From: Anaeramoeba flamelloides
Taxonomy: Eukaryota > Metamonada > Anaeramoebidae
Length of the DNA: 64,000 bases
Direction of reading: 5' to 3'
Assembly (NCBI GenBank): GCA_027625915.1
Contig: JANTQA010000075.1
Span: 1,922,001 to 1,986,000 of the forward strand
Positions 33,501 through 46,300 of the stretch are shown here, piece by piece. Each line of letters begins with the position of its first letter. Position 1 is the stretch's first letter. The position numbers were made by a program, and so were the translations under genes. The notes under the pieces were generated by a model. That model made no database searches. It had not been told where the DNA came from and saw only the letters and a program-made list of their open reading frames with translations.

Positions 33501-35693
33501 GTTTGCAAAGAAGTAGGTTGTAATTTGCACTCTCTATTTGAAAAAGGGAAATGAAAATGAAGTGAATTTTTTTTTTCTCATTTATTCTGCAAATAACAGT
33601 ATTAATATTCTTCTTATTTTTCGCTGGCCAATAAAGAGACCTGAAATTGAAATTACTCAGACTTGATTAATACCCATTGTTAAACTCTTAAAGTCAATTT
33701 GTCAAAAATAGGAAAATTTTCAAAAAAAAAAAACAGTAAACTTTGAATTTTAGCAAGATCTCTTGAATTGGATCCGTTTAAAACAAATAACATGAAGTTC
33801 TGTATAAAATCTATACCAGCTGATTATAAAATTTTGATGGTGCTTAAGGACTATCTTACTTTTATGTTCACTGTGGATTAAAATACAATACATTCGTCAA
33901 TGAAAATGATTTTCAGGTTATCTAAAGGGGTATCTTACTTTTGTGTTCGCTGTGGGTTGAAATACAATGTATTGGCCAATAAAAATGATTTAAAAGTTAG
34001 TGGAATAACGGAAAGGTCAAATATTGTAATTTTTAGTATTTTTTTTGAATTTTGATTAAAAAAAAAAAACATTTACCAATCTTAAAACATTTCCAAATAC
34101 TCTCACAAAATAAGGCAAAATTCGAAATCGATTTTGTTTACCTCTTGATTCACTTACTTTCCACTTTATCTTTGAACATATGAATAGAATTACTTTAAAC
34201 TCTATTATATTTTAAAATGGAATGGAAAGTAAGTTTATCAAAGAAGAGGATTTTAAAATTTTCAAAAAATTTTCAAGGTAAATAACAACTTTGGATATTT
34301 AAAAAATGGATTTTTACCAAATTATAAATTTTCGAAAAAAAAAGTAAAATTTTAACAAGATCTCGAGACTCATCATTCTTTTAAGTAAACAAATATGTCC
34401 GTGATAACAAAAAACAGTATTCATTTATCCAAATACATACAATCCTTAAGCAAAAAAAAAAAAAATCCTAGATTTTTGTTTATGTGACTGATCATTGCTT
34501 AATTTTTTCAAAATTTACAAAAAATGAAGAGTTCAATTTTCTTACCTGGAAACAATGGATAATTCATTAATAATTCAGCAAAAATGGTTCCGACTGACCA
34601 CATGTCGACAGGTGTGGAATAATGCTTTGCACCCAATAAGATTTCTGGAGCACGGTACCAAAGTGTCACAATTTCGTGAGTATAGGTACGAAGAGGGATT
34701 GAAAATGATCTTGCAAGTCCAAAATCACAAATTTTAATTACTCCTTCTTTGTCAATTAAGAGATTTTGTGGCTTGAGGTCTCGGTGGAATACCCCCTGGA
34801 GATGGCAAAATAATAACCCGTTTAATATTTGATACATATAACTCTTTTGTTTTTTTGTTTATTGTTAAAAGCAGAAATAATTAGATTTTTAAAAGTAAGA
34901 ATTAAAAAAGATTTAAAAAAGGCAAAAATAAATAAAAAAAAAAGATTCGAAAATTAAAAACAGAAGTTTGTAAAAGGAAAGTTTGGATATTTTTAATAAC
35001 CAAGGGTTAAAGGTAAACGGAGAAAGAAGCAAGGTAATATTTTTTTTTGCAAAATAATTTTTTAACGATTAGAAATTTGAAAAAAGGAAGAAGTAGATTG
35101 ATTGAGGTATTTTTTTTAAAAAAAAAAGAGTACAAAGTTTATTGTGTCGTTATTAGAGGTTTATAATTTGTTAGGTTAATCGTTTTATTTGAAAGTAAAA
35201 AGAAAAAGAAAAAGAAAAATCTAATTTGGGTTAGTGAAAAGGAGAATGAAATTACTTTGACTAATTTAGGATCTAATAATCCTTCACAAGAGTCCATGTG
35301 CTTTTTAAGATCTTGGTCAAGAAATTCAAATACTAGACAAAGCTTCCCACTGTTGTGCACAACATCAAGCAATTTGACAATATTTGGATGTTGCAATTCA
35401 AGAAGAAGAGAAATTTCACGGATTGTTGTTGAAGGCACGCCTTCTTCGTCTCCTTCAAGTCTAATTTTTTTTAATGCAAGTATTTCTCCTGTTTTTTTAT
35501 TTTTCACCTTGTAGACAACGCCTAATTCGGAATCAGAAAAAGAACAACAAAAAAAAAATCAAAAAAGAAAGGAAAAAGAAAACAGCCAAAAATTTTTGTG
35601 AATGGAGTTAAGGTTAATAAAAAGATTTTTACCATAAGTCCCTTCTCCAACTTTGTGAAGCTTTACCAAATTATTAAATGTGTTTTTGGACAT
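30523..35693 (-). CDS. CDK1: Cyclin-dependent kinase 1 (Cdc2), four exons
   Basis: Exons 35693-35633, 35521-35256, 34843-34546 and 30821-30523 join in phase to 924 nt (307 aa), with donors GTAA and acceptors TTAG, AAAG and ATAG. All kinase landmarks are present: GEGTYGVV (16-23, with T19/Y20 matching the inhibitory T14/Y15), ALKK lysine (38), cyclin-binding helix PSTTIRE (50-56, one change from PSTAIRE), [10 protein letters not shown] (D131), DFGLAR (D149), and the THE activation-loop threonine (T164). They continue with [46 protein letters not shown], and [16 protein letters not shown]. The whole reads as CDK1/CDC2, the nuclear and cytoplasmic mitotic kinase activated by cyclins. Introns are 111, 412 and 3724 bp; the last is exceptional and full of transposon relics. 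Confidence 0.95.
31482..31700. mobile_element. MITE family M2, copy 2 (best preserved), in CDK1 intron 3
   Basis: 219 bp with almost perfect inverted arms of about 48 bp. The left arm starts CTATTTATTGTAAAATAAAA then GGAATAAAATTTGCATTCAA. The right arm is its mirror, ending CAATAAATAG. TA lies next to both termini. Confidence 0.85.
31850..32060 (+). repeat. Dispersed repeat, pair with 20,560-20,770
   Basis: See the partner. This copy lies inside CDK1 intron 3 and is diverged. Confidence 0.5.
32435..32557 (+). pseudogene. C-terminal relic of a Tc1/mariner-type transposase
   Basis: The 40-codon frame ends [20 protein letters not shown] then [15 protein letters not shown]. This matches the C-terminal pattern of Tc1-family transposases (W..i....L..LV.SM..R...VI.akGg...Y). 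It lies opposite to CDK1 inside its third intron. A pyrimidine tract and ATAG precede it at about 32,390-32,415. I could not find the DDE-bearing part. Probably the fossil end of a DNA transposon. Confidence 0.5.
32650..32745 (+). repeat. Repeat in inverted relation to 39,510-39,600
   Basis: The reverse complement of this block reads GAAGTTATCTATTATAA then AATATTCAGTTCTAT, as does the plus strand at 39,518-39,575. It lies about 100 bp downstream of the Tc1-like relic, so it may be part of the same transposon family. Confidence 0.5.
32885..33560 (-). pseudogene. Leucine-rich-repeat-like coding relic split by MITE R1
   Basis: On the minus strand, left of the MITE, a short stretch reads [15 protein letters not shown] then [13 protein letters not shown] after a stop. 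Right of it a stretch reads [17 protein letters not shown]. Both have the L..L.L..C..L pattern of cysteine-containing LRRs. They are short and broken, so this is a tentative reading. They lie in CDK1 intron 3 on the same strand as CDK1. Confidence 0.3.
32985..33478. mobile_element. MITE family R1, copy B, long near-perfect terminal inverted repeats
   Basis: About 490 bp with arms of roughly 110 bp. Both arms read AATTTTTTTAACATTT, CATTGTGGAAAAAAAGTGAA, ACACGGTTTTTCATTGGGAA and AATTACTGAAAAT from the outside in. It has no coding frame. Related copies are at 11.2-11.6 kb and 40.2-40.6 kb. It lies in CDK1 intron 3 and interrupts a leucine-rich-repeat-like relic. Confidence 0.8.
33850..34000 (+). 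repeat. Two-unit tandem duplication (about 80 bp unit) in CDK1 intron 3
   Basis: Unit 1 (33,852-33,929) and unit 2 (33,931-34,000) share TATCTTACTTTT.TGTTC, CTGTGG.TT.AAATACAAT and AATGATTT, with about 15 percent differences. Confidence 0.8.
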
Positions 35694-35829
35694 TGAAGTC
35701 TTTTTGATTCGTGAGTTAAAAAAATAAATAAATGTTTGTTTTCTTTAGACAATCCAACTTTAATCTTTCTCAAAAAGAGATTTAAAATTCAGCAAGAATA
35801 ATTAAAGTTTGGTTCTTTGCAAACTCCAA

Positions 35830-36371
35830 TTAGAAACTAATATTTTTGGCTTTTAAAGTTCCAAAATATTCAAGAAAAGAAGGAATTTGAACCTTAGATT
35901 TTTTGTTTTTATGTCTAATTGTAGTATTTAAAAATAGATTTTGGATATTTTGAATTTTTGTTTTATATACGTTAACCACAAAAAATAGAAAAATTTTTTT
36001 TTTTGTTTGAAATCCTTTTGTTTCTGCCTTCTGAAATATTGAACGATAGAAAATCTTTGTTCTCTCATTAATCAAACAGAAAGAACTCGATCTTATTGTA
36101 GTTTTTAAGAGACTACTAACTCTTATTTACCGGTATTTGGACTATCTAGGTGAAAAATTCTCATTTTGTTTTTAATTTCCTTTCTCCAAAAAGCGACAAA
36201 CACAAATTGCAACTTACTTTTTTGAAAACCCAATTTTGTTAAAATAAAATCTAGAAAAGTATTATTAAAATTTTTTCTCCATTTATAATTAAATAAAGTA
36301 TTGTTTTTCCAATCGGTAATAGAGTAATTATTTTCACAAGTGGGTAATAAAACCCTACAAACCAACTTCAT
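35830..36371 (-). CDS. Candidate small hypothetical gene upstream of CDK1
   Basis: An 82-codon frame starts at ATG 36,371 (MKLVCRVLLPTCENNYSITD) and contains three Trp and balanced residues (YKWRKNFNNTFLDFILTKLG, FWRKEIKNKMRIFHLDSPNT), more protein-like than most frames of this size here. It runs into a good donor (ACCG|GTAAAT, 36,131/36,130). A good acceptor (ATATTTCAG) near 36,035 would give a short in-phase second exon of about 20 residues. A separate frame (81 codons, 35,830-36,075) offers another continuation. The space to the CDK1 start is only 137 bp. I recognise no family; existence of this gene is uncertain. Confidence 0.3.
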
Positions 36372-38079
36372 TTATCAACTTTCGAGAAATGAGTTGTGAT
36401 TTTTAAAAGAAATTAAAATTTCCAATTTTATTTCCAAGTAAAAAGATATGATCCTTTTTTTGTTTGGATCAATTGAAAAAGAAAAAGAAAAATTTGCCAA
36501 ATATTTTTATTTTGAAGAAATCTCACTTTGAGTAATTTCAGAGAGATTCTATAAACAAATTAACTTGGAAATTCCAATCTTAATTTTAAAATAGAAGAAA
36601 AATAAATCTAATATTGAACACTTGTCGATCCAGAAAAAAATGATCATTTTCTTTTATTTTCAGTAATTTATTAAATTACTAGAAAATTAAAAGGTTAGGT
36701 AATATTCTTTTTCAAATCTAAAGAGGATATTATGAAATATTATTCTTAAAATCTATTATTTGAGAATATCTATTAATTGTTTTTTTATTATAAATATTGA
36801 TTTGAATTAATTTTATTTGTTTGAAAATCTAAGAAAAATGAAGAAGAATAATAATAAAGTTGATTGATAACTTTGCATATTATGGTTATAACCAACTCGC
36901 TGAAATAATTAAGATGAGTTTATTAATTCTTGATTAAAAATAATAAAATTTGAGAAATATTTCTTTTCATACTATAAATTGAATTTTCCAAGTTTAAAAA
37001 GTATCTTGGGATGAATTTTTAATTAATTTTTTTTTTGCTTTTTTTCTCTAATTTTTTATTCAACAAAAAAAAAAAATTGATTTGAAATGTTGTATGAATT
37101 AAAAAATTGTATTTTATCAAGTTTAAAATAATGATTATTTTTTTGAAAAAATTAATTTAATTGTTTATACTCTATTTTTTTAAAAAAAATAATAGTTTTC
37201 TTTTGAAAGTTTATTTTTGTACACTGTCTTAGCAGGTAATAAGGTTTCTTTATTCTTCAATGATTAATATATTTTTTTTGAAATAATTTCTAAAAATATT
37301 GATTTTTAAGTTTTTTAAAAATTGATAAGATGGTTCAAACTTTGAAAAACAAATAATTCCTATAGGAAAATAGAAAGACAAGTTTTAGTTTGGTCTTATC
37401 AGAATCAGATTTTTTGTTTTTCAATTTCAAGATGATGTTTACCATGTAAAATTATAAATTTGATTTAAGGTTTTTATTATCTTTTTACTCACTTAATGTG
37501 ATTGTAAGCAAATATATAATTTTACCTTCAGAAAAATACGTGCAAGAATCAAAAAAAAATAATCCCTATTAATTTATCAAATTTACTTGTTAAACATTAT
37601 CTTGAAATAATATATGTTAAAAGCTGAATATCACATTCTAAAATCAGAGAACTTGAAATAGATCCATAACAATAAAAAATTATATATCAGAAATGATATG
37701 CTTGATTATAAATTTGAAAGAGTTAATCACAATAATTAAATAAATCTTCAAAAAATTAGAGAGAAAGTCCAAGTACAAAAATAATAAAAACACTTTTCTA
37801 GACCACTATTTAAAAAGGTGTATAGTAATTTTATTTACAATTTTGTAAAAAATAAAACTATTAAAAAGTTTTTATATTTTAATTGGTTGGATTTTTTCAA
37901 AAAAATGCCACTTTCTCTAAAACTTCAATCCCTATCCCTGTCTTAAAAGTTGATGACCCCCTTTATTTAAATAGAAAACTTTCAAAAAGTATTAATTTTA
38001 TTAAAATAGTAAATTTTGAAAAAAAAATTAAAAAGGTCTCGCTTTTTTTTAAAATGGATGAGGTATCATTTTTATTTTA

Positions 38080-38127
<48 letters not shown>

Positions 38128-39059
38128 TTCTTCTATTGTGGTGTGAAAAATTAAAGCGTATTGAACTTGGGTCTAAATTAAATTTATTTCCGATTTTTTA
38201 TATTCTTTTAGAATCATATTTGTAAAAATAGTATTATTTCCTGATCTTAAGAATTAAAAAAGATCCTTATTTAGTAAACAAAATACAGAATATATATATA
38301 TAACAATGATTTTAAAGGTCAGAATATCAAAATTTAAACTTGAACTTTGAAAAATATCCTACTTAAATTTATCTTGAAATATCAATTAATTTACTAAAAT
38401 AAATAAATAAATAAAAAATTAAATAATATCTATAATATTATTTTGACAAATTATTTTAACAAATCTGATTTTTTTAAAAATAGATAACTAAAATCAAAAA
38501 GGGAAACCAAAGTAATAATTCTTCTTTGTTTATAAGTTAATAATTGTCCAATTAGGCCTTTAAAATTATAAAAGGAAAAAAATCGTTACTTTTGGCCACT
38601 CCAAAAATGATTTTTTAAATACTGGAATAATTTTGTTTTGGTTTATATTTTTAGATTTTGAAAGCATAATTAAATGAAAAAAATTCCAAAATAATAATTA
38701 TTTATTTCTGAAATTGCCAATAAATTATAATAAATTTTATTTCAATAATTTTTATCATAGTTTTTGGACAAAAAATATTATTTTACTCCAAATTAAAACA
38801 AACTTTTTATATAAAACACCTTGTCAGCAAAATAGGATCAGTTTTATTGAAGTAATATTACAAATTAAGAAATTTTATTCAATATTCATCTCAAAATAAT
38901 ATTTCAATTTGTTAATCGGATCATTTTTTCTAATTTAGTTATTTATTTTTTATAATATTTTCTTTCTATTTTTTTCTTTCGTTTCTTTTTTTTTTAAAGT
39001 TATTTTTTTTTTAAAAAAAAAAGGATTTTAAAACTCCAAATTAATTTATTTAAAACTAG
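36372..39059. other. Gene-free spacer
   Basis: AT-rich, with an (AT)n run at about 38,085-38,122. Several small frames look accidental. No gene seen. Confidence 0.45.
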
Positions 39060-39600
39060 TAAATTGTAATTATTTGAAAATAAATCGATTTGTTATTAAG
39101 ACATCTTATCGCTAACAATTTTAATTTACTAAAAGAAATTGAGAAAGTTATCACTCTACCCCTCTAAAGTAAAGAGACCTAAATTTTTTTAAATTTTTTT
39201 TTTTTGAAATCAATTGTTTTATTCAAGTATTTTTTTTTAATATATATCAAATCAATCGGAATTTTATTATTTCTATTATTTTCAAACAATTACATATTGT
39301 TTGAATCTTAAAAAAAAACGATTTTTCATTTCTTGCTGTGTTTTTTTTTTTGGTGAAATAAAGTTTATAGGGATATATTACAACATTTGCCTAATAAACA
39401 TCTAAATTTTTTCTGTTGTTTATACATTTTTAATGATAATTATTATGGTGGTCAAATAAACCCAATTTCAAAATAATTCACACATGAAAAATCAAATTTT
39501 GAAAATAAATATATATATAATTTGAAGTTATCTATTATAAGAAAAAAATTATATTTTTAATATTCAGTTCTATCCACTATAAATATTTTTTTTCTTTAAT
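39060..39600 (+). repeat. Dispersed repeats matching AGXT2 intron 2 and the CDK1 intron
   Basis: 39,060-39,420 is related to 23,560-23,900. 39,510-39,600 is the inverted partner of 32,650-32,745. Nearby ACTAAATTTCATAATAAATGG at 39,708-39,728 also occurs at 32,283-32,303. Confidence 0.5.
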
Positions 39601-40189
39601 AAATGAAAAAAATATTGTTTAAAAGGGCTATTTAAAACATAAATATCTTCATTGGGGATTCTAAAAGTTATCTTATTATTTGTTTATTTCCTTCTTTTTA
39701 TTATGAACTAAATTTCATAATAAATGGAACAATTTTTTTTTTATTTATTTTTAGAAAATTTTCATCTAATAGTTTAAGTGGTGAACACTTTACAAAACCA
39801 TTCGTCTATTTATTAAACTTCGAAAGGTACATCCATCGAACGTCTGTGTGGATTGAATTCAACCATTGAATGTCTGGGAAAGATTTCAAAATGTATAAAA
39901 TATTTAAAAGTATTTCAAAGTACATAAGATTACCTAAAGAACTTTTAAAAATATGGTCAGTTAAAGTATGGATTCTTGATCCATGAGAACTGTCGTATCT
40001 TGTGAGAAATTCTTTTCTACAATAAATCTTAAAAAAGGAAATCATTTGTTTTTCCAATACAAGATTTTTTTTAACGGATTTAAGAGTTTCTAATCAAGCG
40101 AATCTAAAGTTGTATATAGTTTTGGACGATCTAGAATACCTACTTCAACTTGTAATTTTTTAAACAATTTCTTTAATCTTTGGGAAAAA

Positions 40190-40580
40190 AAGTTCAATAC
40201 AATATTTAATTAGGTATATTAATAGAAACCTCAAAATGAAAAGTAAAATTAATTCAAAGAAGAAATTAACTTCAAATAATATTCCATTATATTATTATCA
40301 ATCAAATCAACAAATACAATTTAAATCTACTTTCATATTGAAATAATAATTGTAATTTTGGAGATCTCAAAAATAGTCAATTTTTTCAACAAATTATTGA
40401 ATAATGATTTGATCAATCCTAGAAAAAACCCTTCACAAGAGGGTATTATAAAAACTGTATTTATTTTGAATCCTCAAGTTTACCCTCAAGTCATTTATTT
40501 TTTTATTCCTATATTAATAGATCTTATTTTTTATTTCCAATCATGGTTAGGGCTTCCCAATTAAAAACCATACTTATCTT
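40190..40580 (+). repeat. MITE family R1, copy C (degenerate)
   Basis: It matches the inside of copy B: AAAATGAAAAGTAAAAT, TTAACTTCAAATAATA, TTTTGGAGATCTCAAAAATA, and GTCAATTTTTT. The terminal arms are eroded. A minus-strand frame at 39,806-40,057 beside it (ILYILKSFPDIQWLN) is weakly LRR-like, as with copy B. Confidence 0.65.
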
Positions 40581-41282
40581 TCTTTCCGTAATGATTCATC
40601 CATTTTATCTAATATTGAATATTTTTCGATTAAATAAAAATATTTAAAAAAGGGTAAATGAATGAAAACAATTCATACATGAATAAGCAACACTATTTTG
40701 ATTCATGATAATACACCTCTTGGATATGGAACAAATTCGTGGTTGGTGACAAAAGCCCCTATATCAAAATTTATACTCAAAAATTAAGCGCTCTTATGCC
40801 TTCATTTTAGAAATTTTTGATAAAAGAACTCCACATTTGCTAATTTTCCAAAGAAATTCTATCACAAAAAATACACTTTCTGAGGTGTATAGATCAAGTT
40901 AGTTTTTACAAAAAGGAATCTAAAATTTCCATTATTTTGAAGAAACAAATTTGTCTCTAAATTAATTTTCATTTAAAGGACTTTTTAAACAAGAAATCGA
41001 CTTGTTTATGAAGAAAGAGTTGAATACCATTCGAATTCATCCTCAAAAGAGAAAACTTTCCAAAGAGGATATTATCGTAAAGAAAAGGGAAAAATGAGAT
41101 CATTGAATGAACTTTATGTTTTTTACATTCCTATCATTTTCAAGATACACTTTTCAAAGACAAAATATTCAACACAACAACTTCAGAAAATCTTTTCCTC
41201 TCGATTCTAAAAAACAAATCAGAGGAAAATTTATATTTATATTTTTATTTTCTCTTTTTTTATCCTGATTTATTATTCTTAA
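40581..41282. other. Twinfilin upstream region
   Basis: Less AT-rich than the spacers, with no frame or repeat recognised. The twinfilin promoter and 5' UTR should be here. Confidence 0.4.
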
Positions 41283-44200
41283 ATGAGTGGATTTACTGTA
41301 TCTGAAGAACTTGTTCAACTCCTAAAATCTGATCGAACACGAGCACTAATCATTACAATTGAAAATGAAAACCAGCTTGTTACAAAATTCAATCTCCCTG
41401 ACAACAGAAGCTTGACAACTTCTTCCGATTTTAAAAAAATTGGTAACCAGTTGCCCGATGACGAGCCAGCGTTTGGGCTTTATAAAAAAAAAAACATCAA
41501 AAGCCCAAGATGGATCCTTATCAATTACTGCCCAGAAAAAGCATTGGTTCGAAAAAAAATGATCTATTCAACAGCCGTTAATTCCTTAAGTTTACACATT
41601 GTTCTTGACAGCCAATGGCAAGTCGACAATAAGGTAAGTTTTGTTTTATTACCTTTTTATCTTGTCCAATTGAAATGAAAAAAAAGGAGTTTCTTCTTTT
41701 GTTTTTACAAAAAAGAAAAAATTTTTTTTTTTCCTTCTTTTATTTTTTTGTTAATTTTTTCCTATTCACAAAAATTTTAATTTTTTTTCAATTCAGGCCT
41801 TTCAAAAAACAAACAAGTTTTGACAACTTTTAATTCTCTTCAGTGCTCTTTCTCTGATTTTTTTTTTTCATTGATCTTTTTCCTTTTTGGGTAATGTGAT
41901 ATTTTTTTTGATCTTTTTTTTTTTTTGTTTTCCAATCTTTGTAAAAAGAAGAAACTTTCCATTTTGGGTTTTTGATTATTTGAAATATTTTTGTTGAACA
42001 AAATTGTGTCAATTATTTCAAAAATCTCGGATCTCTGAGCAAATACTTTATTTTTTAAAAATAAAAAAAAATTTGTGAACCCAAACACGAAACTTTTTTA
42101 TTTTTGAAAAATTTAAAAAAAATCAAAAACAAAGTTGTTTTAAGGAGGAACACTCCAAACGAATTCGTAAATACACAGCGCAAATGGCAACCACTAAAGG
42201 AAGTACAAGTTCTTTGGATCTTTTATTGACAGTTTAAAATAAATTTTTTTTATTCAAAATAAATGTTTTAAACTTGTCATTTTTTAGCTAATCTCTGAAA
42301 TTATGTAATTGTTTTTTTTGGAACGATAATGGTTAAAGAGAAATTGTTGTGGTGTTATTCAAGAATTACTGTTCTCCAAAAAATACAAACCTAATTAGGA
42401 ATTTTTTTTACTCATTAGTTTTTTTTTGGGACTATTTTTTCAATTAATAATTCATTTTTAGAACACTTCGTTAACATCAAATATATTCTTATTTGTAATG
42501 AGTTATGGATTTTTTTTTTTTAACTTTTTCAAAAATAATGAAAATAAATATTTTATTCTCAATTGAAAATTTCATCTTTTGATACATTTTATAAAATCAC
42601 TGGTGCTTTGTTTGTTTGCTCTTGTAAAACTCAATGAAAATTATTAATATTAGAAATAGGAAAAGAAAAAGACAATTGAAGATTTTTTCTCAAAATTTAC
42701 TGAAAATTTTTAAAACTTTTCTACGATATTTTTTTAACATCCAAAAAAAAAAAAAAAAACCGTACACTTTCCATTTTTTGTTCTTTTAAAAAACGTATTT
42801 TTTAAGAAATAGATTGAAATTTGTGATCTCTGTTTCTTTGTTTGGTACTTTTTATGCAGAATACCTATATTGAATAAACTAAGAGTCCAAAATGAAAGTC
42901 AGATTTTAGAATGAAAAAAATACAATCAGCTGAAATTGTATTCCATTTAAATTTCAAATACAAGTGAAACAAAGAAATTTTTTTTTTTTTTAATAAAAAT
43001 AAGGATCACTTTTTATTTAAAATGGTTTCAAAATAATATGTCATTTTAAAAATCATGATACAAGAAAAAAAAAGAAAAAAAAAAGGTAAAGTATTTAATA
43101 CATGATTCTAAATTATTGGATTTTACATGATGTTCTTTAGGATTTTTAAGAGTAGAATTAATTTGATTTTTTTTACCCGAAAATTAAAACTTAAAACATA
43201 AAAACTTACTTTAAGAATTTTTCTGATTTAAAAAGTTCAAATACTTAATGTTTGTAACAAGATTTTCTAAATATTGAGGAATAACTTTGTGAGGTTACTA
43301 AGTTGTTTTTTTATTTCTTTTTTGAAACCACCAACTTTTTAGTTTTTTTTCAAACCTATTTCTCTGAGTATACTAATATTTTGGACAATATTTTTTATTA
43401 TTTTTTTAATATGGAAAAAATCAGAATACGCATGAAAACGGTTTGAAAAGGTTCTTGAGATTTTAATAATATATATGAAGATGAAAAAACGAGAGTATTT
43501 TTAGTTTTCGTAATGTTAAAGGATAATTATTATTTAAATATTCTTGTTTTGTTATTTTTAAATATATTATTGTCTTCGATTTTTTATACGATGCTCATTT
43601 AATCCATTACAAGTGATTGGAAAAGTATAAGCTATTTCCAAAAAACCAGGGCAAATTTATTTTAAAATATCTCTTTTCAACTCAGTCCTCCTAAAAACGA
43701 TTTAAATATCGAAAATTATTAACAATAATTTATTGATGGTTGCTAATATTAATTCAATTTATTTGTTATTATGATATTACATTAATAAACAAAATGAAAT
43801 TTTCTCATCTCTATTTTAAATGATATTTTTCAACTCAGAAAATTGGTGATTATTTTTTTCTTTTTGATCAACAATAATCATTTTCATAAGGAAATTAAAT
43901 CTCAACAAACTTTTACAATAGAATGGAAAACTTATAACTACATTTGATTATTTAAAAAATTGTTTTTACACGTACTGTATTGCGCATTTTTTATTGAAAT
44001 TTTTCCTTATCTTGTTTTCTCTCAAAAAAGATGATATTTTCTTTCATTTATTGGAAATATTTTATTCAACATATTTTAAAATAAAGTCCAATATACATTG
44101 ATTCTATTCTTATTAATATTTCACTTATTTTGATATTGTCAATTTATTAATTGAACGATTAACAAAGAGGATTTTTTATAAAATGTAAAAAAAAAAATTT

Positions 44201-46261
44201 CCCACTTTTTTGGCAATACCTTATATGCATAAATATTACCATTTCAGAGTTTAAATCTGGTAATTAATTTGTTAATTCATTCTCATTTTCGAGAAATTTA
44301 ATTTTATTTTATAAATTATTTAGATTCATTTTTTTTCCTTTTTTAGATCAATTTAATTTTCCTTTTATTAATAACTATGAGAATCTTCTTAATAATGCTT
44401 TTTAAAAATCACATTAATAAATTTTTGAATAACATTTAAATTCATTTTAATTTTCAGTATTTATATATTCATTTCCAAAAAGTTCAAAACCAAAAGTTTT
44501 AAAAAAAGCATCCATAAAAAAGTTTAACAATTTGAAATTGAATAATTTGTTTCTGATTTATTTCAAATTTTACTTTTTCACTTTTCGAAAGCGGCCTTAA
44601 TAATATTTTTGAAAATATTCAATTTTTTTGTAAAATTAAAAATTTCTTTTAATCATAACCAAACTGTTTTTTAAAAATTATTTGACTTTAATTTCCATAA
44701 ATATTAAATAAATAAATATTTTAATTATAAATTTATAGCAAGAAGTTACTTGGGAGAATTTTGAAAAATTTAAAGATCGTACAGTTAAACCCTTTAGTTA
44801 TAAAGAACAATCAATGATCAGAGCAGATAAATTTGAAAACACTGCACGTCATGAAAGATTACAAGACATTCAAAAAAAAGGAGGATTAAGGGATCTTGCA
44901 ATTGATTTCCCTTTTTCTAATGAAGCAAAAGATGCCTTACAAAAATTAAATCAAAACCAATTAAATTTTGTTGAATTGTTTGTTTCAAAAAATTCCAAAA
45001 CTATCGAGTTAGGTTCAACAAAAACTGGTGGATCTATTAACAAAAATCAAATAAATAGCTATTGTCATAAATCTGAGCCAAGATTTTATTTTTATCAATC
45101 TTCAAATGCATTTGGTAAATTTTTTTTTTTTTTTTTTTTTTTTAATTTCTTTTTCTTTTTTTATTCTTTTATATGTAATTAGGGTTTCAAATAATATTTA
45201 AATTAATATAAATCTACAGTTTTAATAACAATATTTTTGTAAATATTAAAAATTTTTTAGAAAAAAATAAACAATGATTTTCAATAATCAAAATTCTAAA
45301 ATTAATATTTATTAAAGTTCAAATGAAAAAATGATAATTAAGAGAATAATTAAAAATATCAGATCAACCAAAATTTATGATTATTTAGAGTATAGCCATT
45401 TTAAAAAGCGAGTACTAAAAAATTTTTAAAATTGCTGCTCAATCCGTTTGGTTGATTATTTTAAACAGTTTTAAGTAATATCTTTTAAACCATTTATTCC
45501 TCACTTTTTTAAGACAGTTTTAAAATTTAATAAAATTACCCAACAAAAAATTTTAATATTTTTTGAAAAATCTTATAAAGAACATCAAAATCATTTCAAA
45601 TATATATATATATAATATTAACATTTCCAACAAGTCTATTTATAGGACAGTTTATTCTCTTCAAACTGGCAAATATAACAAAATACCCCATCTCTGTAAA
45701 TAGAGAGAATGAAAAAAACAATTTAATTGTCGAAATCATTTTTGATACTATCTTTTTTTTGTTATTTTTTTGATTTTGAATTTTAAAAATTAAATAACAA
45801 CAAAGATCGATCAAAATATCAAGAATTTTTATTGAAAAATATGAATTATAAATTTTAAGAAGATATCTAATCCTGATAATTACAAAATAATAACAGTTTG
45901 ATTCAAAAAAGATCAAACACATTTTGAACTTTGCTATGAACTAAATTTCCCTAAAAAGAAAAAAATAAATATATTTATAAAATGTAAAAGCAAAAAAAAA
46001 GAGATAATTTAAATTCAAGAAAATTTCGTTGGTTCAAAATCAATACATACACCGAATAAAATTTCAGGAGAAATTTAATATTTCAAAAAAAAAATTTGGA
46101 TTTTAATAATAAATATTTTATAATAAAGAAAAAATAACAACAACATTTTAAAAATTATTATTCAAATCTTTTTTCTATTTTCTATATATTACTTTTTAGA
46201 GTTAAATGTTTTGTTTATTTTTCAACTATTTTGAAATTAATTACTTTTATATTTCTCAAAA

Positions 46262-46300
<39 letters not shown>

